Origin: Apostichopus japonicus
Taxonomy: Eukaryota; Echinodermata; Holothuroidea; Aspidochirotida; Stichopodidae
Reading direction: 5' to 3'
Assembly (NCBI RefSeq): GCF_037975245.1
Contig: NC_092575.1
Coordinates: forward strand, 759,001 to 823,000
DNA: 64,000 nt
Numbering within the stretch: the stretch's first letter is position 1; every line of letters begins with the position of its first letter. The notes under the pieces were generated by a model. It was not told where the DNA came from, did no database searches, and saw only the letters and a list, made by a program, of their open reading frames with translations. The position numbers were made by a program, and so were the translations under genes. Of this stretch, positions 15,111 through 26,300 are shown piece by piece.

Positions 15111-15956
15111 CTGTGTCGGACCATGGTCGGACATAGCTAATGTGAAATTGACCGTAAACACGCCCTGGACGTCCTTACATGTAACATTATATCACGCAAT
15201 TGACAGTAATATATTTACTGTAAGAGATGACCGTATATATATACCGTGCCAAGGGTATAGCATTGTTAGTACATGTACGGTAGTTAGTTACAACTCTCGC
15301 CGGCGTTGGCTCACAGCATGTGTAAATAGCCATGTTAGGATTTATCTATTTCATTTGTTGTATTCCAGTATCGTGAGTTCGTGATACATGTGTAATATTG
15401 TCCGTTCTGTTTATTCCGACATCTGCATGGTCCAAGGAGTTGAATAAAAACAGTAGTATGTAGCGATCGGACGTTTTATTTCGTTAGTGACTGTCCTGTG
15501 ATTGTGGGATGTTAGTACTGGTCAAGGCCTGTTTCAACTAGACCTAACTCTATGGAATTACACAGACTCACGGTAGTTTTTCGCCCAGGTTTGAACAAGA
15601 AACGTGGATTAGGATGTTCACTGCTAAATTTGTTTATTGACAGGATACCTTTTCTGTGTTTGTATACTTTTGGATATTAAAACGAGTAAGTACTATGTAA
15701 GTATATTGTACCGTATACGGACCTATTGACGCTACGCTATGTAAAAGATGCCTCCATTTGAGTGGAAATTTTGCTAATAAAATAAGCAATTTAACTAAAC
15801 TTTCTGCTTATAATTGTCTTAAAACTTGTTGTTAACCTTCATGTGTTCTTGTTTTAAGCTAACAGCTTTTCAAACGCTCGAAATTGGAAGTCAAAAACAG
15901 TACAATTGTTCGCTATCTGTGTACAAACGGTGCCTATATCAGCGTTTGATTTTCGC

Positions 15957-15987
15957 GGTATACAAACTTTGACGTCACACGGTGACC
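15957..15987. repeat. Subterminal inverted repeat, right arm
   Basis: Inverted partner of 14750-14780, with GGTATACAAAC at its start, TGACGTCA in the middle and GGTGACC at its end. Confidence 0.8.
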
Positions 15988-16192
15988 AGAGGCTCCTTTG
16001 GGTCAATCTCTGTTTTCAGACATTCCAGAGGTTCATGTCACGTGACTACCCAAAATGTCCATTTTCGTGGTCGTTTTTGATGGGTTATAGTAGGTTTTCG
16101 AAGATTATTTTTTACACATGTTGATTATGGGTATGTAAACTCCTAAATTAATGGAAAATCTCAACAACAAAAATTGCCTCCATATTTGGTCT

Positions 16193-16425
16193 TTAACAGG
16201 TTCAGGGATAATGACCCCCACATCAACCCTTTTGTACATGGGACATCTATCTCCTCTTAACAGGTTCAGGGATAACCAACCCCGCATCAACCCTGTTGTA
16301 CATGGGACATCTATCTCCTCTTAACAGGTTCAGGGATAACAACCCCCACATCAACCCTGTTGTTCATGGGACATCTATCTCCTCTTACTAGGTAAACGAC
16401 CACCCCCCCATCATCCCTGTTTTAA
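16193..16425. repeat. 64-bp minisatellite, right part of the split array
   Basis: Three further units and a decayed fourth continue the array interrupted by the transposon. They lie 190-420 bp downstream of the ZDHHC5/8-like stop codon and could fall in its 3' UTR. Confidence 0.93.
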
Positions 16426-16615
16426 CACGACTCTGGATGCAAGATGGAGGAGTACGACTCACAGACCTGATCATGAAGACAGAACAGCTGTAAACTTTGT
16501 CTAAATGTTGGCTGTGACACCAGACAAAGGATTCTCTCTTCTTCTCCAGGTTTAAAGATGTCATTCTTCACAGTACTTTAAGGTTCATCTGTCATCCTTG
16601 CATCTGCCATTTCTT

Positions 16616-17368
16616 TCAGACAGATACTTCGTATGTAGAGAATACAGTTCTATCATCAGTCTCATAGGAGACACCATGTTTAGTTTGCGGTGATTTGTGA
16701 TGAACGTAATGTCTGGCCCGGCCTGAATGGTTGTTGCTAGGGTGACCGCTAGGGTGACCACGATGTCCGTTATGTTCAATAATATCATCGGCTTCCTCTA
16801 TGTCCTCGTTTGCTTTCAATGCGGTTACAAATGAGATTGGTCTCCTTGTTCGAGCCGAATCTCCATTGCCCATCTGAGTGGGAGACTGGGGTAGGTGTCT
16901 CCCCGAGGGATAGGGCATGTGGTTAGGGCCGTGTCCATTACTCCTTTTGGAGTAATGGTTTCCCACCCCTGGTATCGGATGGTGACCAAGATGATTGCCT
17001 GTGGCCTGACTCTTTGCACTGCTCGACGAAGGAGTCGTACTGGAGGACTCCCAGTCCAGTTTACCTCTCCTGGACCTGGGACTACTCAAAATGTCTGAGC
17101 TACTGTGAGAGGGGCTGGTGGATTTGCTGTCATTACTAAAACTGGTATCTTTGCGGCTGTACCGTATGTGTTTGCTGCTGTGTGAAGACGGTGAGGCTCT
17201 GTTGGTCTGCTGGATCTGGTAGAGATGAACCTGGTTGACTGAAGATACCGGTGGTGGTGGGGGAGGGGGCTCTGCTTCGCAATCATTTCCCTGACTGGTT
17301 TCTCCTATGCTTCTCTGATCAGCGACAGGATAGGTGGCAGTATGATTATCATCCACCTGCACATGATT
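16616..17368 (-). CDS. ZDHHC5/8: ZDHHC5/8-like exon 8 (disordered tail and PDZ ligand)
   Basis: 250 codons plus stop (TGA at 16616-16618), following TTTTCAG. It starts NHVQVDDN, similar to the VKLSDN/VKIMDN motif in human ZDHHC8/5, then [10 protein letters not shown], a Ser-rich region, a His/Gly-rich region, [18 protein letters not shown] (480-497), and ends [13 protein letters not shown]. The last four residues, EVSV, keep the hydrophobic-x-hydrophobic pattern of a class II PDZ ligand. Upstream read-through to 17566 is intronic. Confidence 0.93.
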   Translation of the reverse strand, partial: NHVQVDDNHTATYPVADQRSIGETSQGNDCEAEPPPPPPPVSSVNQVHLYQIQQTNRASPSSHSSKHIRYSRKDTSFSNDSKSTSPSHSSSDILSSPRSRRGKLDWESSSTTPSSSSAKSQATGNHLGHHPIPGVGNHYSKRSNGHGPNHMPYPSGRHLPQSPTQMGNGDSARTRRPISFVTALKANEDIEEADDIIEHNGHRGHPSGHPSNNHSGRARHYVHHKSPQTKHGVSYETDDRTVFSTYEVSV

Positions 17369-20300
17369 CTGAAAATATAAACAAATCAACTTTATCAACT
17401 TAGAACATGTTTGTTTGTCAAGTACATACAGTAGTAGTTCCCCAAAGTTGACATTACCTGACACACACAACGTTTTCCCACGAAACCCGATGCTTTCCGA
17501 GGGTTTCACTTTTTCACTTCTGAAAATGCGTTGTATAATTCCCGACGATACTGACCGTCTATTCATGAACGGATTACCTTGAGTTTACTTCCCCTTAAAA
17601 GCGCCGAAAACCATCGTTAACCCTGACGGTTCATAAACTAATAGACTGGGGAAATAATAAGCTGAGTTAAAAGAGCTTTGAACACTAACTCAAAGATTGT
17701 ATAAGACTTCCCTCCTTTAAGACTCTATACAACGGCCAATAGTAATTCATGCATGATTTGATGAGACTTACAAATAAAATCAATTCATTTCATTTGTGTG
17801 TGTCTTCAGTGTTGATCTTCTTGACTCAAACCAGCATTTAATAATTCTTCCAAAAGATAAGTAAGCAAGAAGTTTTCGCAGGAACCGTAGCGGAAAACGA
17901 ACTTGTGTTAAAAAGAACCAAATGCAAAAAGCCTGCGTAGTTGTTTCTTTGTATCCCAATATAACTGCTGTCAGAGTTTGGGATTCCTTGCTTTTATCAG
18001 AATTGCATTTTTGTTCAATGGAAGTCACAAAGGTTCATGGTTATGGGGTAAACAGAGCCCCTTTGTGGACCATTAATTGATTGACTACAAATGTACACAG
18101 TCACTTTTTAGACTTCCTGTTTGTTATACGTACACGAAAGACAGAGATTTAGAAAATTCTGTATACTACAGTTGGTCTACTACCCCCTCCGACTTTTGAC
18201 CATACTTTCTCCAAGGCATCATCTACATGCTACCGAGGTTCTACCCTTTCAAAGGTAGTTTTCTGTTTATATATTTGGTGTAAAGTTTACAGAGTAGCCA
18301 CACGCTGCATCAAAGACTGCATACTTTTTGTACGCGCAGACTGCCAGGAATGTAACTTCTATTAACTACTACTGTATGATGCTGCATATTGTGCTATAAG
18401 GTGATTCATATTTACTACATTCATGGACAAGATCAACAGCTACAGAAACAAAAGCAGATCGTCACTGGCTTCACATCAAGAATTTCCGACACAAATTTGT
18501 TGCATTGTTTAATCTTAAAGGACACTACTAATTATCAAACTTGAAAATGTGCAAACCATGCAAATTTCTGTTCTCATTTTGTTACATCAGCATAAACCTA
18601 ATAAACAATAGTTTGCCTATAGATAGAATCCTGCTATGTGACAATAAAATTATAAGGTTATAGACTGAATGGCATATCAAGTGAACTAAATGATAACATA
18701 TGGATTTCTGGATGGAATCACCAAATTCTAGAACAAGACACTGCACATTACAACAAAAAGGAGCAAGCATTATATCTTCTTAACAGCTTTGCATTATAAG
18801 ATACCCAAACAGGAAATTCATTACTAGTTATGTGCCTAACGTATGATGAGCTTGCACTTTCGTATATTAAAGTTACTTAATGTGGTACACATTGTAACCA
18901 TTGAGGCAGTCAGTTCTTCATGTAGAAAACTAACGTCAGTTCTTTATGTAGAAAACTAACAAAGTATTCAGGAAGTTTTATGTCCTTGTTGCTGCTTTAT
19001 ATGTCTTACATTTACTTCAGGTATAAAACCAACTAAACATATCTTGTCAAATACATCAAAATTACACATCAGTTAGACTCAACATTTGTCTCCCACCTCA
19101 TCTTCCAAAACCTCCAACCCACTTTATACTGACCTCTTCATCAAGAAATCTCCCGTAGGCATTTTTGCCCAAAATACTAAATTAATTCAATCTCCATATG
19201 CTAGTCTGGTCTATACAAATTCCTTCTTCCTGCAAATCTTCCAAAAAACCCTGACACTCAATCCCCAGGGACTCCATCATTTAGAGTTGTTTGTCAACAA
19301 ATTTTCGCCAACAGCACTTATCATATATATTTAAAGGCTGCATATTACATGTACACAACTTAAGACCTCCATATGCTCCAAAGTTCCATCACATTAATTA
19401 AATTATTGGTGAAGTTCAGACAGACTACAAGACATGAATCTGGCTTCCCTATATTTAAGTCCACCTTTCAATTGGGCCTACTGTAAATTGTGAGTTTTGC
19501 AGCAGGTTTGAACCGCTTTGAGTAAACCTGGATATCTGCAATCATGAGGATATATATTATCCTTTACCTTGGAATTTGCATTCAGCTGGTTAATGTTGTT
19601 GACTTGTGCCGTCAGAGATACAGGGGTATTTGATATACCATTTGCACCGTGGCTAGAGGGTTGGTATTTAGCTGCTGTTGCCAATACTACTCTATCTTTG
19701 TGATGCACATATCTGAGAAAAGAAAAGTAAGGAAAATAGATTAAACAAAAAAGTACATTTCCAGCTGAAAAGGTGAAATAATCTGGAAAATGACAAACTC
19801 ACTTTTAGAGTGTCACAGTGGATGGTATTATAGAATCAGAGTGTTAAAACTCCTCCCAGATGTTGGGTTAAAATCTACCCAGGTTGGGTTAAAATCTTTA
19901 GAAATTACTTCAAATACTTATTAGAGTCACCTTCTTCCTACTACCAACACCAAACTAGAGGAAAAGGATGGATCAGTTTTCTGATAGAAAATCACAAATT
20001 AAAATCTCCTTAGCAAATATCCAGACTGCTTTGAACTACCAACCATGTCATTTAAATATAACCATCCTTTGGACAATCAAAATCAAACAAAGACTGGTAA
20101 TTTTATTTCTATCCACTTTGGGAATTTAGATTCGATGGGAGAAATTTTACTTCACACCAATTTGAAAGTTTATTCCAAATTAGACATGAACAATGATATG
20201 TATCTTCAAGGACTGACTACAAAGAAAACTGTAGTCATGGCAACAGAGATATTCTAGCAGCTCTAAATTAGCTGCATGACGAAGTCAACTATTGTTCTTT

Positions 20301-23300
20301 CTCATTGTAATTACAAGCCAAGGCCAGAGATTGACTGATTGCGACCAGTTACGGGTTTTAATGAAATCCAATACAGGCCATATTGACCTCTCAATGTGTA
20401 TTTTAATACATAATTGCGCTCATCAATGGTGAAAACATCCCATAATGTATCACAGTAGTCAAGTTGGGACTTGTCCTTTGAACTGAGTAGGTGAGAGACA
20501 GGAAAGTGCCAGAGAGACATCCTTCTGACTTCAAGAGGCAATTTACTGACACAAAAACCATGAATTTTACGATCGCTTTCTGGTCTCACCACTCTACAAC
20601 TGAATCCTCGGGAAACAGTACTGCACCCAATTATGCTTGGATGTCCCAAATTTGTTAGGACGTGGCTCTCGTTTAAATTTCGACAAGAAGTTTCACAATA
20701 TCCATCACTGAGATGTTCAATTATTTAATTTAAAGTCATTTAAATGTATTCCATGATGATTGCCCAACAATCTGTTTTGATACTACATTTTGGATTTTCC
20801 ACTCCCTCAAATCTCTACAAATGTCAATTAAGCATATTGCCATGATTGTGTGATTATCTAGTACATACTATGGACAAAAAAAAACTGTTAAGGTAGGTAT
20901 CGGTTTGACTATGTTTACAATGAAATGGAGGCTTCAACACTACTGAATGTCTGAAAATAATTTAGAGGATTTCTGAAACCTCACTGCAGAACTTTTAACA
21001 ATAACATACCAACTATTAATAATAACAACACCAACAGTTGGAGACAATACAGAGGAACATAACATGACAAATGGTTTGCTCTCATATTTAAAACAGCCAC
21101 AATCAACAAATATCCACTTTTTTGGGTTCCTTTCAAGAAAGTGCTTTGAGTCAGAGGGCTAATGCATCATGGTAGCACACACTTGAATAAAGCTAGCCAC
21201 TAGATATTTATGGTTTATTGAACTCTCAAAGCAGGATGACATATACAGATAATGTACTTATAGTGTGTTCAACTATCACAGGCACTTGGTCTTATTGACC
21301 AGCATTAAACCAGTAAATGACAAATTTCCGACCGATACTTGAGGTCCATTAGCAGGAGAGAATTCAAAACATTTTAATGTCTCAATATGCATTATATTAA
21401 TGAACATGAATAAACCGATCCCTAACTAACTCTACACCAAATTTTTGTTCTGTTTTGTACTTTTGTGTTGTTAAAATTCACACAATCATGACAAATGCAC
21501 TTTTTTTGCCAATAACACTGTCTCGTGTTTGTCAACAATACGGTCAGTTCAATCATAATGATCCGGTAAATTTGCGAGTAAATACATCGGCTGAATAAAT
21601 AATGTTGAAAGAAACTCAAACAATGTAGGCTACATAGTGAACTGTGTAATCAGTCACGGATCCAGCCGCCAGGGAAGAACTAATGACTTGTTTTGGAAAC
21701 GTTATTTCAGAGAGATGGAGAGAGCCAGACGTTACATGAGGCATACTATATAACACATATATAGTGAAGCATACAGCCTACTGTACAGGTATATACAGTG
21801 AGGTCAATACACCTCCCTGCGCATGTGTCCAACTAATGTTACGTAATGCCAACAGTGACGGTGCAAGGCATACTGTTTAACACATATAGTGAGGCATACA
21901 GCCTACTGGTATATACAGTTAGGTCCATACACTTCTCTGGGCATTTGTCCGACTAATGTTACATAATGCCACCAGTGATGGTGCAAGGCATACTGTATAA
22001 CACATATAGTGAAGCATACAGCCTACTGTACAGGTAGGTATGTACAGTAATACACCTCCCAGAGCATGTGTCCGACTAATGTTTTGGATTACTAGGCAAT
22101 CTCATTGCCTGAAGTTTCCATTCCTTCTAACTCTGCAAATGGGTCAAATATTCTGTCCAAAATTTACATCACCACATTTGTGTGATTGTCTAGGACACAA
22201 CAGTGTCAGAAAAAAGATTGTTTCAAAGGTTGAGATTGAATGCTTAATGAGGCCTTAACATAAACTAGCCAGGACAAGAGATATCTGTCACCAACACTCA
22301 ACATATATGTATGATATAATATGATAATATATGTATGATATAATATGATAATTTATATACATGATATTATATGATAATATATGTATTATAATATATGGTA
22401 ATATATATGACAATATGACAATATATATATGATTTTATATGATATGTGTATAATATGATAATATATGGATGATGTGATATGATAATATATGTATGATATT
22501 ATATGATAATATATATACATGATATTATGTGATAATATGTGTATTATAATATATGGTAATATATATGACAATATATAAATGATATTATATGATAATATGT
22601 GTATGATGTGATATGATAATGTATGTATGATATCATATGATAAAACATGTTTATTATATGATAATATATGTATGATATTAAGCACAGAGTTGTACCGTAC
22701 CTTGGTGGCAATGACGCACAGAATACTTGGACACAGTTCTGCAAACAGCCGTTATCGAATGGATTGTGACCACTACGAAACTTCCCGGTTACCTGCAAAA
22801 GAAAGAAAAGAAAAGATGGAAATAACAATTATAATTCGAAGAATCACCACCAACATCTACTCTGTAATTGTTAATTTACCTTTCCTTCAATATGTGAAGA
22901 AATTTTATGTAAATGGCACACACGAATTCAGATTTTTTAAATGGAATAAGAAGGGCAAATCATAATATAAGTTGGAACTTGAGTTTATGTAAATTGAAGC
23001 GTTTCTTGATAAAGCAACCTTTCCTTACAAATTAAGTTGAGATAACTTTATTGAAATGTCAATCTCACATTATAAAAGGAAACCTTTTTAAATTAGGTTG
23101 TCTTGATTCAACAGTAGTCTGTTCAATCAAAATCCAAGACATGGCAAATTAATTTTAATATGGTTAATACTGTTTCTCCAACACACCAAGAATGAGGTCA
23201 TTTTCAATGCAAACGGTCTGTACATTCCATCAAGTCAGAGTTTTAACGACATTTCAGATAATCTGGATTCACAATCGCCAAATTTTCAAACCTCAATCAG

Positions 23301-26300
23301 AGGCTCAAGTTATGTTGAATTCAGCGGAGCGTTGATGATGTGTTACAAGTTTCTCCGTCCTTTTTGGTCTAATTCGGTTTCTTATTCTTCCTTTGTCTGC
23401 GAAGCCCCGACACACTTGTTAGATAGAACATGGGTAAACTGAACATGGGTAAACTAAAGGCCTCTCCAGGAAGGAAAGAAAAATACACTAATTGGGAAAG
23501 CTTTCCTTCACATATTTGGCTCTTGTCTGAGATCTTGTGATGAGATTTGTAAATCAAATGTAATGTAATGTAAATCAAAAGTATGACACTACACAGCTGA
23601 GAGTTGGATACTATACTTGGATACAGGAGAGTTGGATACTATGCTTCGACAATTCTAAATCGCTCCTTTGAAAGCAGCTTGATAGGTTACCCCAAAACCT
23701 GGGAACCAAACATTCGTCTAGGAATAACAGGACACATGGATGGAGATATACAACTCATGATAAATTTGATGTGGTTTGATAATGATTTACCACATTTTGA
23801 AGGAGATGAAGAAACAAATTTTAAATCATAATATCAATTTTAACATGATATTTAAAAGTGTTCAGAGTTATTTTCAACTATTATATTGAACTATATTATT
23901 TATTTGATTGATTATTTTATTTTATTAAACTATATTATTATATTAAACTATATTATTTATATATTATTAAAGTATATTATATTTAACTATATTAAACAAT
24001 ATTCAGTTTATATCCACCATCAATCGTAACTTATTATCCATGATTGACAATAGGACAAAAAGCCACCATGCTGACACCTTCTCCTTGAATTTTAATTCTA
24101 ATAGACAATATAACTACACTGCTTACTAGTTGATAACCAAATGTAATGTAAATTGTGCAGTTGTTATTTCACTACAGCAGTCCAGACATGGACAGATCAG
24201 CATATATATACATATATGGCTTCTGGTAAAATGTAATTTTTTGTTGACATTCACACTACTCTCTTCACACTACATATCTTGGCTCGGCAAACCACTTGGC
24301 ATTCTCCAAGATCAATGGTATGAATAGATCTGAACCACTAATTTAATTTACTTGGCTTGGTATCTTGCCAAATGTTTGGTAAAATATTATCAAGGTTACC
24401 AAAAGGTCAAGGGAGGATTGTTAATCTTCTTATATGGCCATATTGAATTTGAATTTCCGGATAAAGTGACAGAAAAATAAAAAATAAAAATAAATCTCCT
24501 TCCAGATGCGGCAGATGGATCAAACAGATTTAAGCTGATTTTTTTTGGATTATTTAAACAAATCTTCATTTTAAACTAAGAACCAGAACATTCAAAAATT
24601 CAACTGCTATGTGTAAACATCTGTTTTTGTAAGCTTTCATGGTTAGTGTACTCCTTGAAGAGAATTTTTCATATCACTTTATTCTATTTTTCTTTCTTCT
24701 TTTTGAAGTTAAGGATGGGGTTGGAGCATGTCTGACCTGTCCAATGAGTGATGTACGATACTGCTGTTAAGTGTAGATTTTACATTCAACTAGTTTATTC
24801 AACATATTTATAACTTTCTTTAAACCTCCAGAATATTGATCATCTTCATTTTGATTCTTCCTCCCATTCTCACTCTAAATTAGTTTAACCCTCAGAGTTT
24901 AGGTGATGACACTACCATTGTCCTTGACAAGCTATCCCTGTCATCTCCCGCCCCGCTCCCCCCACCCCCCCTCCCTGTCGCTCTGTCTAATTTTACCTAT
25001 GTGATTATTTTTAAGGAAGTTAAACTGTCTCCTATCTCTAATGTTTTACTTTTACTGAACTATAAGGTTTGACCAAAGAGTACAGGCATGGCATATCTGT
25101 TAAAATGACTGATTTTTCATTTCATGTTACAATACATAATTCAAGGTATGAAGACCACATTCACCCCTGAAATTACTGAATACATCAATTGTTACACATC
25201 AAGGACCTTCAAACTAGCAATACTCCAATTGTTTTAAAAAAGTATTTACAATGTTAGCACCAAACAATTAAGTCCTTTTTCTGCAAACAAAACAATGCCA
25301 TCTGAATACATAAACTGCTTTCAATTTTGAATGACTTTCAGTTTCAAATAAATCTCTGATGACCCCGATTAATATCGAAAATGAAAGAATATATCTTCTG
25401 AGGGAAAGTGATGAGTTATCCTTGGAGATGAGTCATACAGTAAGCTAACCATGAGTGAACAAGTAATTAAAACCTTAATTAATTCCATGTTCTAATTTTC
25501 ACTATTCTTTGCTACCTTTCCCCAATATTCACAGTATCCGGCTTATTCAAAAAATGTCATTTGTGCACAAAGTTATTTATCAGAATCGAAAATGACAGAA
25601 TGAACATAAAATGTTCTGCTTTCATAGGGCATCATTAAGGGTTGAAAAGGGCCTGAAATAATGTCTACTATTGGCATAATGAGAGTGTTATCTACATTGT
25701 GCACTGTGTTGAGCTATAACTCTTAATATCGAACCTGCTTGACCAAAACATACAAACATCGGTCAAAAACTTCTAATTTGAAAAAAAAGGGGGGTGCAAG
25801 GAAGGAGAGTGGGAAGGGTAGAAGATAAGTGGGGGGGATTTAATTGATTTTTTATTAAATTGAAAATTTCCATTTGGCTGCCTCAATTGAAGATGGTTGT
25901 TGCTGATACCTGTTCATTTGTAGTACGTCCCCGTGATACGAGGGACATATGAAAGACTGCTAGAATCAGCACTGGGAAGAAAGCCAGGAAATCTATGGCC
26001 ATAACAAAAATACTGAAAGACAATAGTCAAGGTCAAAGCAACATACAACATCAAGTACTTACTGTGAAAGAACAAACTTACACACATAAAATAGCAAAGC
26101 AAAAACATATGAAAGTAATAGATAACAAAAAAAGTGAGATTCAGAAAACAAAAAAAAATTAAAAAGCTTCAATATTATTTTAAACCAAACAGGGGGAAAA
26201 AAAGGAAAACATTGATTGTGAATATTCCAAAGCTATTAGATTTAATGTGAGTTTTAATCTAGTATTGTAGAACAGTATGATAATAACTACAGTTGACCAA

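Larger units (their letters stand above)
14577..16192 (+). mobile_element. 1,616-bp TIR DNA transposon with TTAA target duplication and THAP fragment (Kolobok-like?)
   Basis: The left end reads AGACCAACTATGGAG and the reverse complement of the right end reads AGACCAAATATGGAG. TTAA flanks both sides (14573-14576 and 16193-16196). The uninterrupted target, CTCCTCTTAACAGGTTC, occurs intact twice in the same 64-bp array (near 16252 and 16314), so the empty site is known. A second inverted pair of 31 bp lies inside (14750-14780 and 15957-15987), with three mismatches and TGACGTCA in both arms. A THAP-like ORF starts at 14865 and no full transposase follows, so the copy is non-autonomous or decayed. 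Family knowledge: TTAA duplications occur in piggyBac and Kolobok; THAP domains are known in Kolobok and P-type transposases; the ends are not the CCC...GGG of piggyBac. The Kolobok label is inference. Confidence 0.82.
19713..22700 (-). other. ZDHHC5/8-like intron 6
   Basis: 3.0 kb. It holds a ~124-bp tandem repeat (21738-22083) and an AT-rich minisatellite (22300-22680) next to its 5' end. The ORF at 20311-20649 (minus) matches nothing I know and has no splice support. Confidence 0.85.

Noticed and set aside
16825-17286. Alternative-frame ORFs over the ZDHHC5/8 last exon
   Set aside because: Out of frame with the exon that keeps phase and carries the conserved C-terminus.
20311-20649. 112-codon minus-strand ORF in intron 6
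   Set aside because: No recognised domain, no matching phase with neighbouring exons, and ordinary composition.
22386-22828. Minus-strand ORFs rich in YYHI
   Set aside because: Simple AT repeat. Only the part at 22701-22792 is a real exon.
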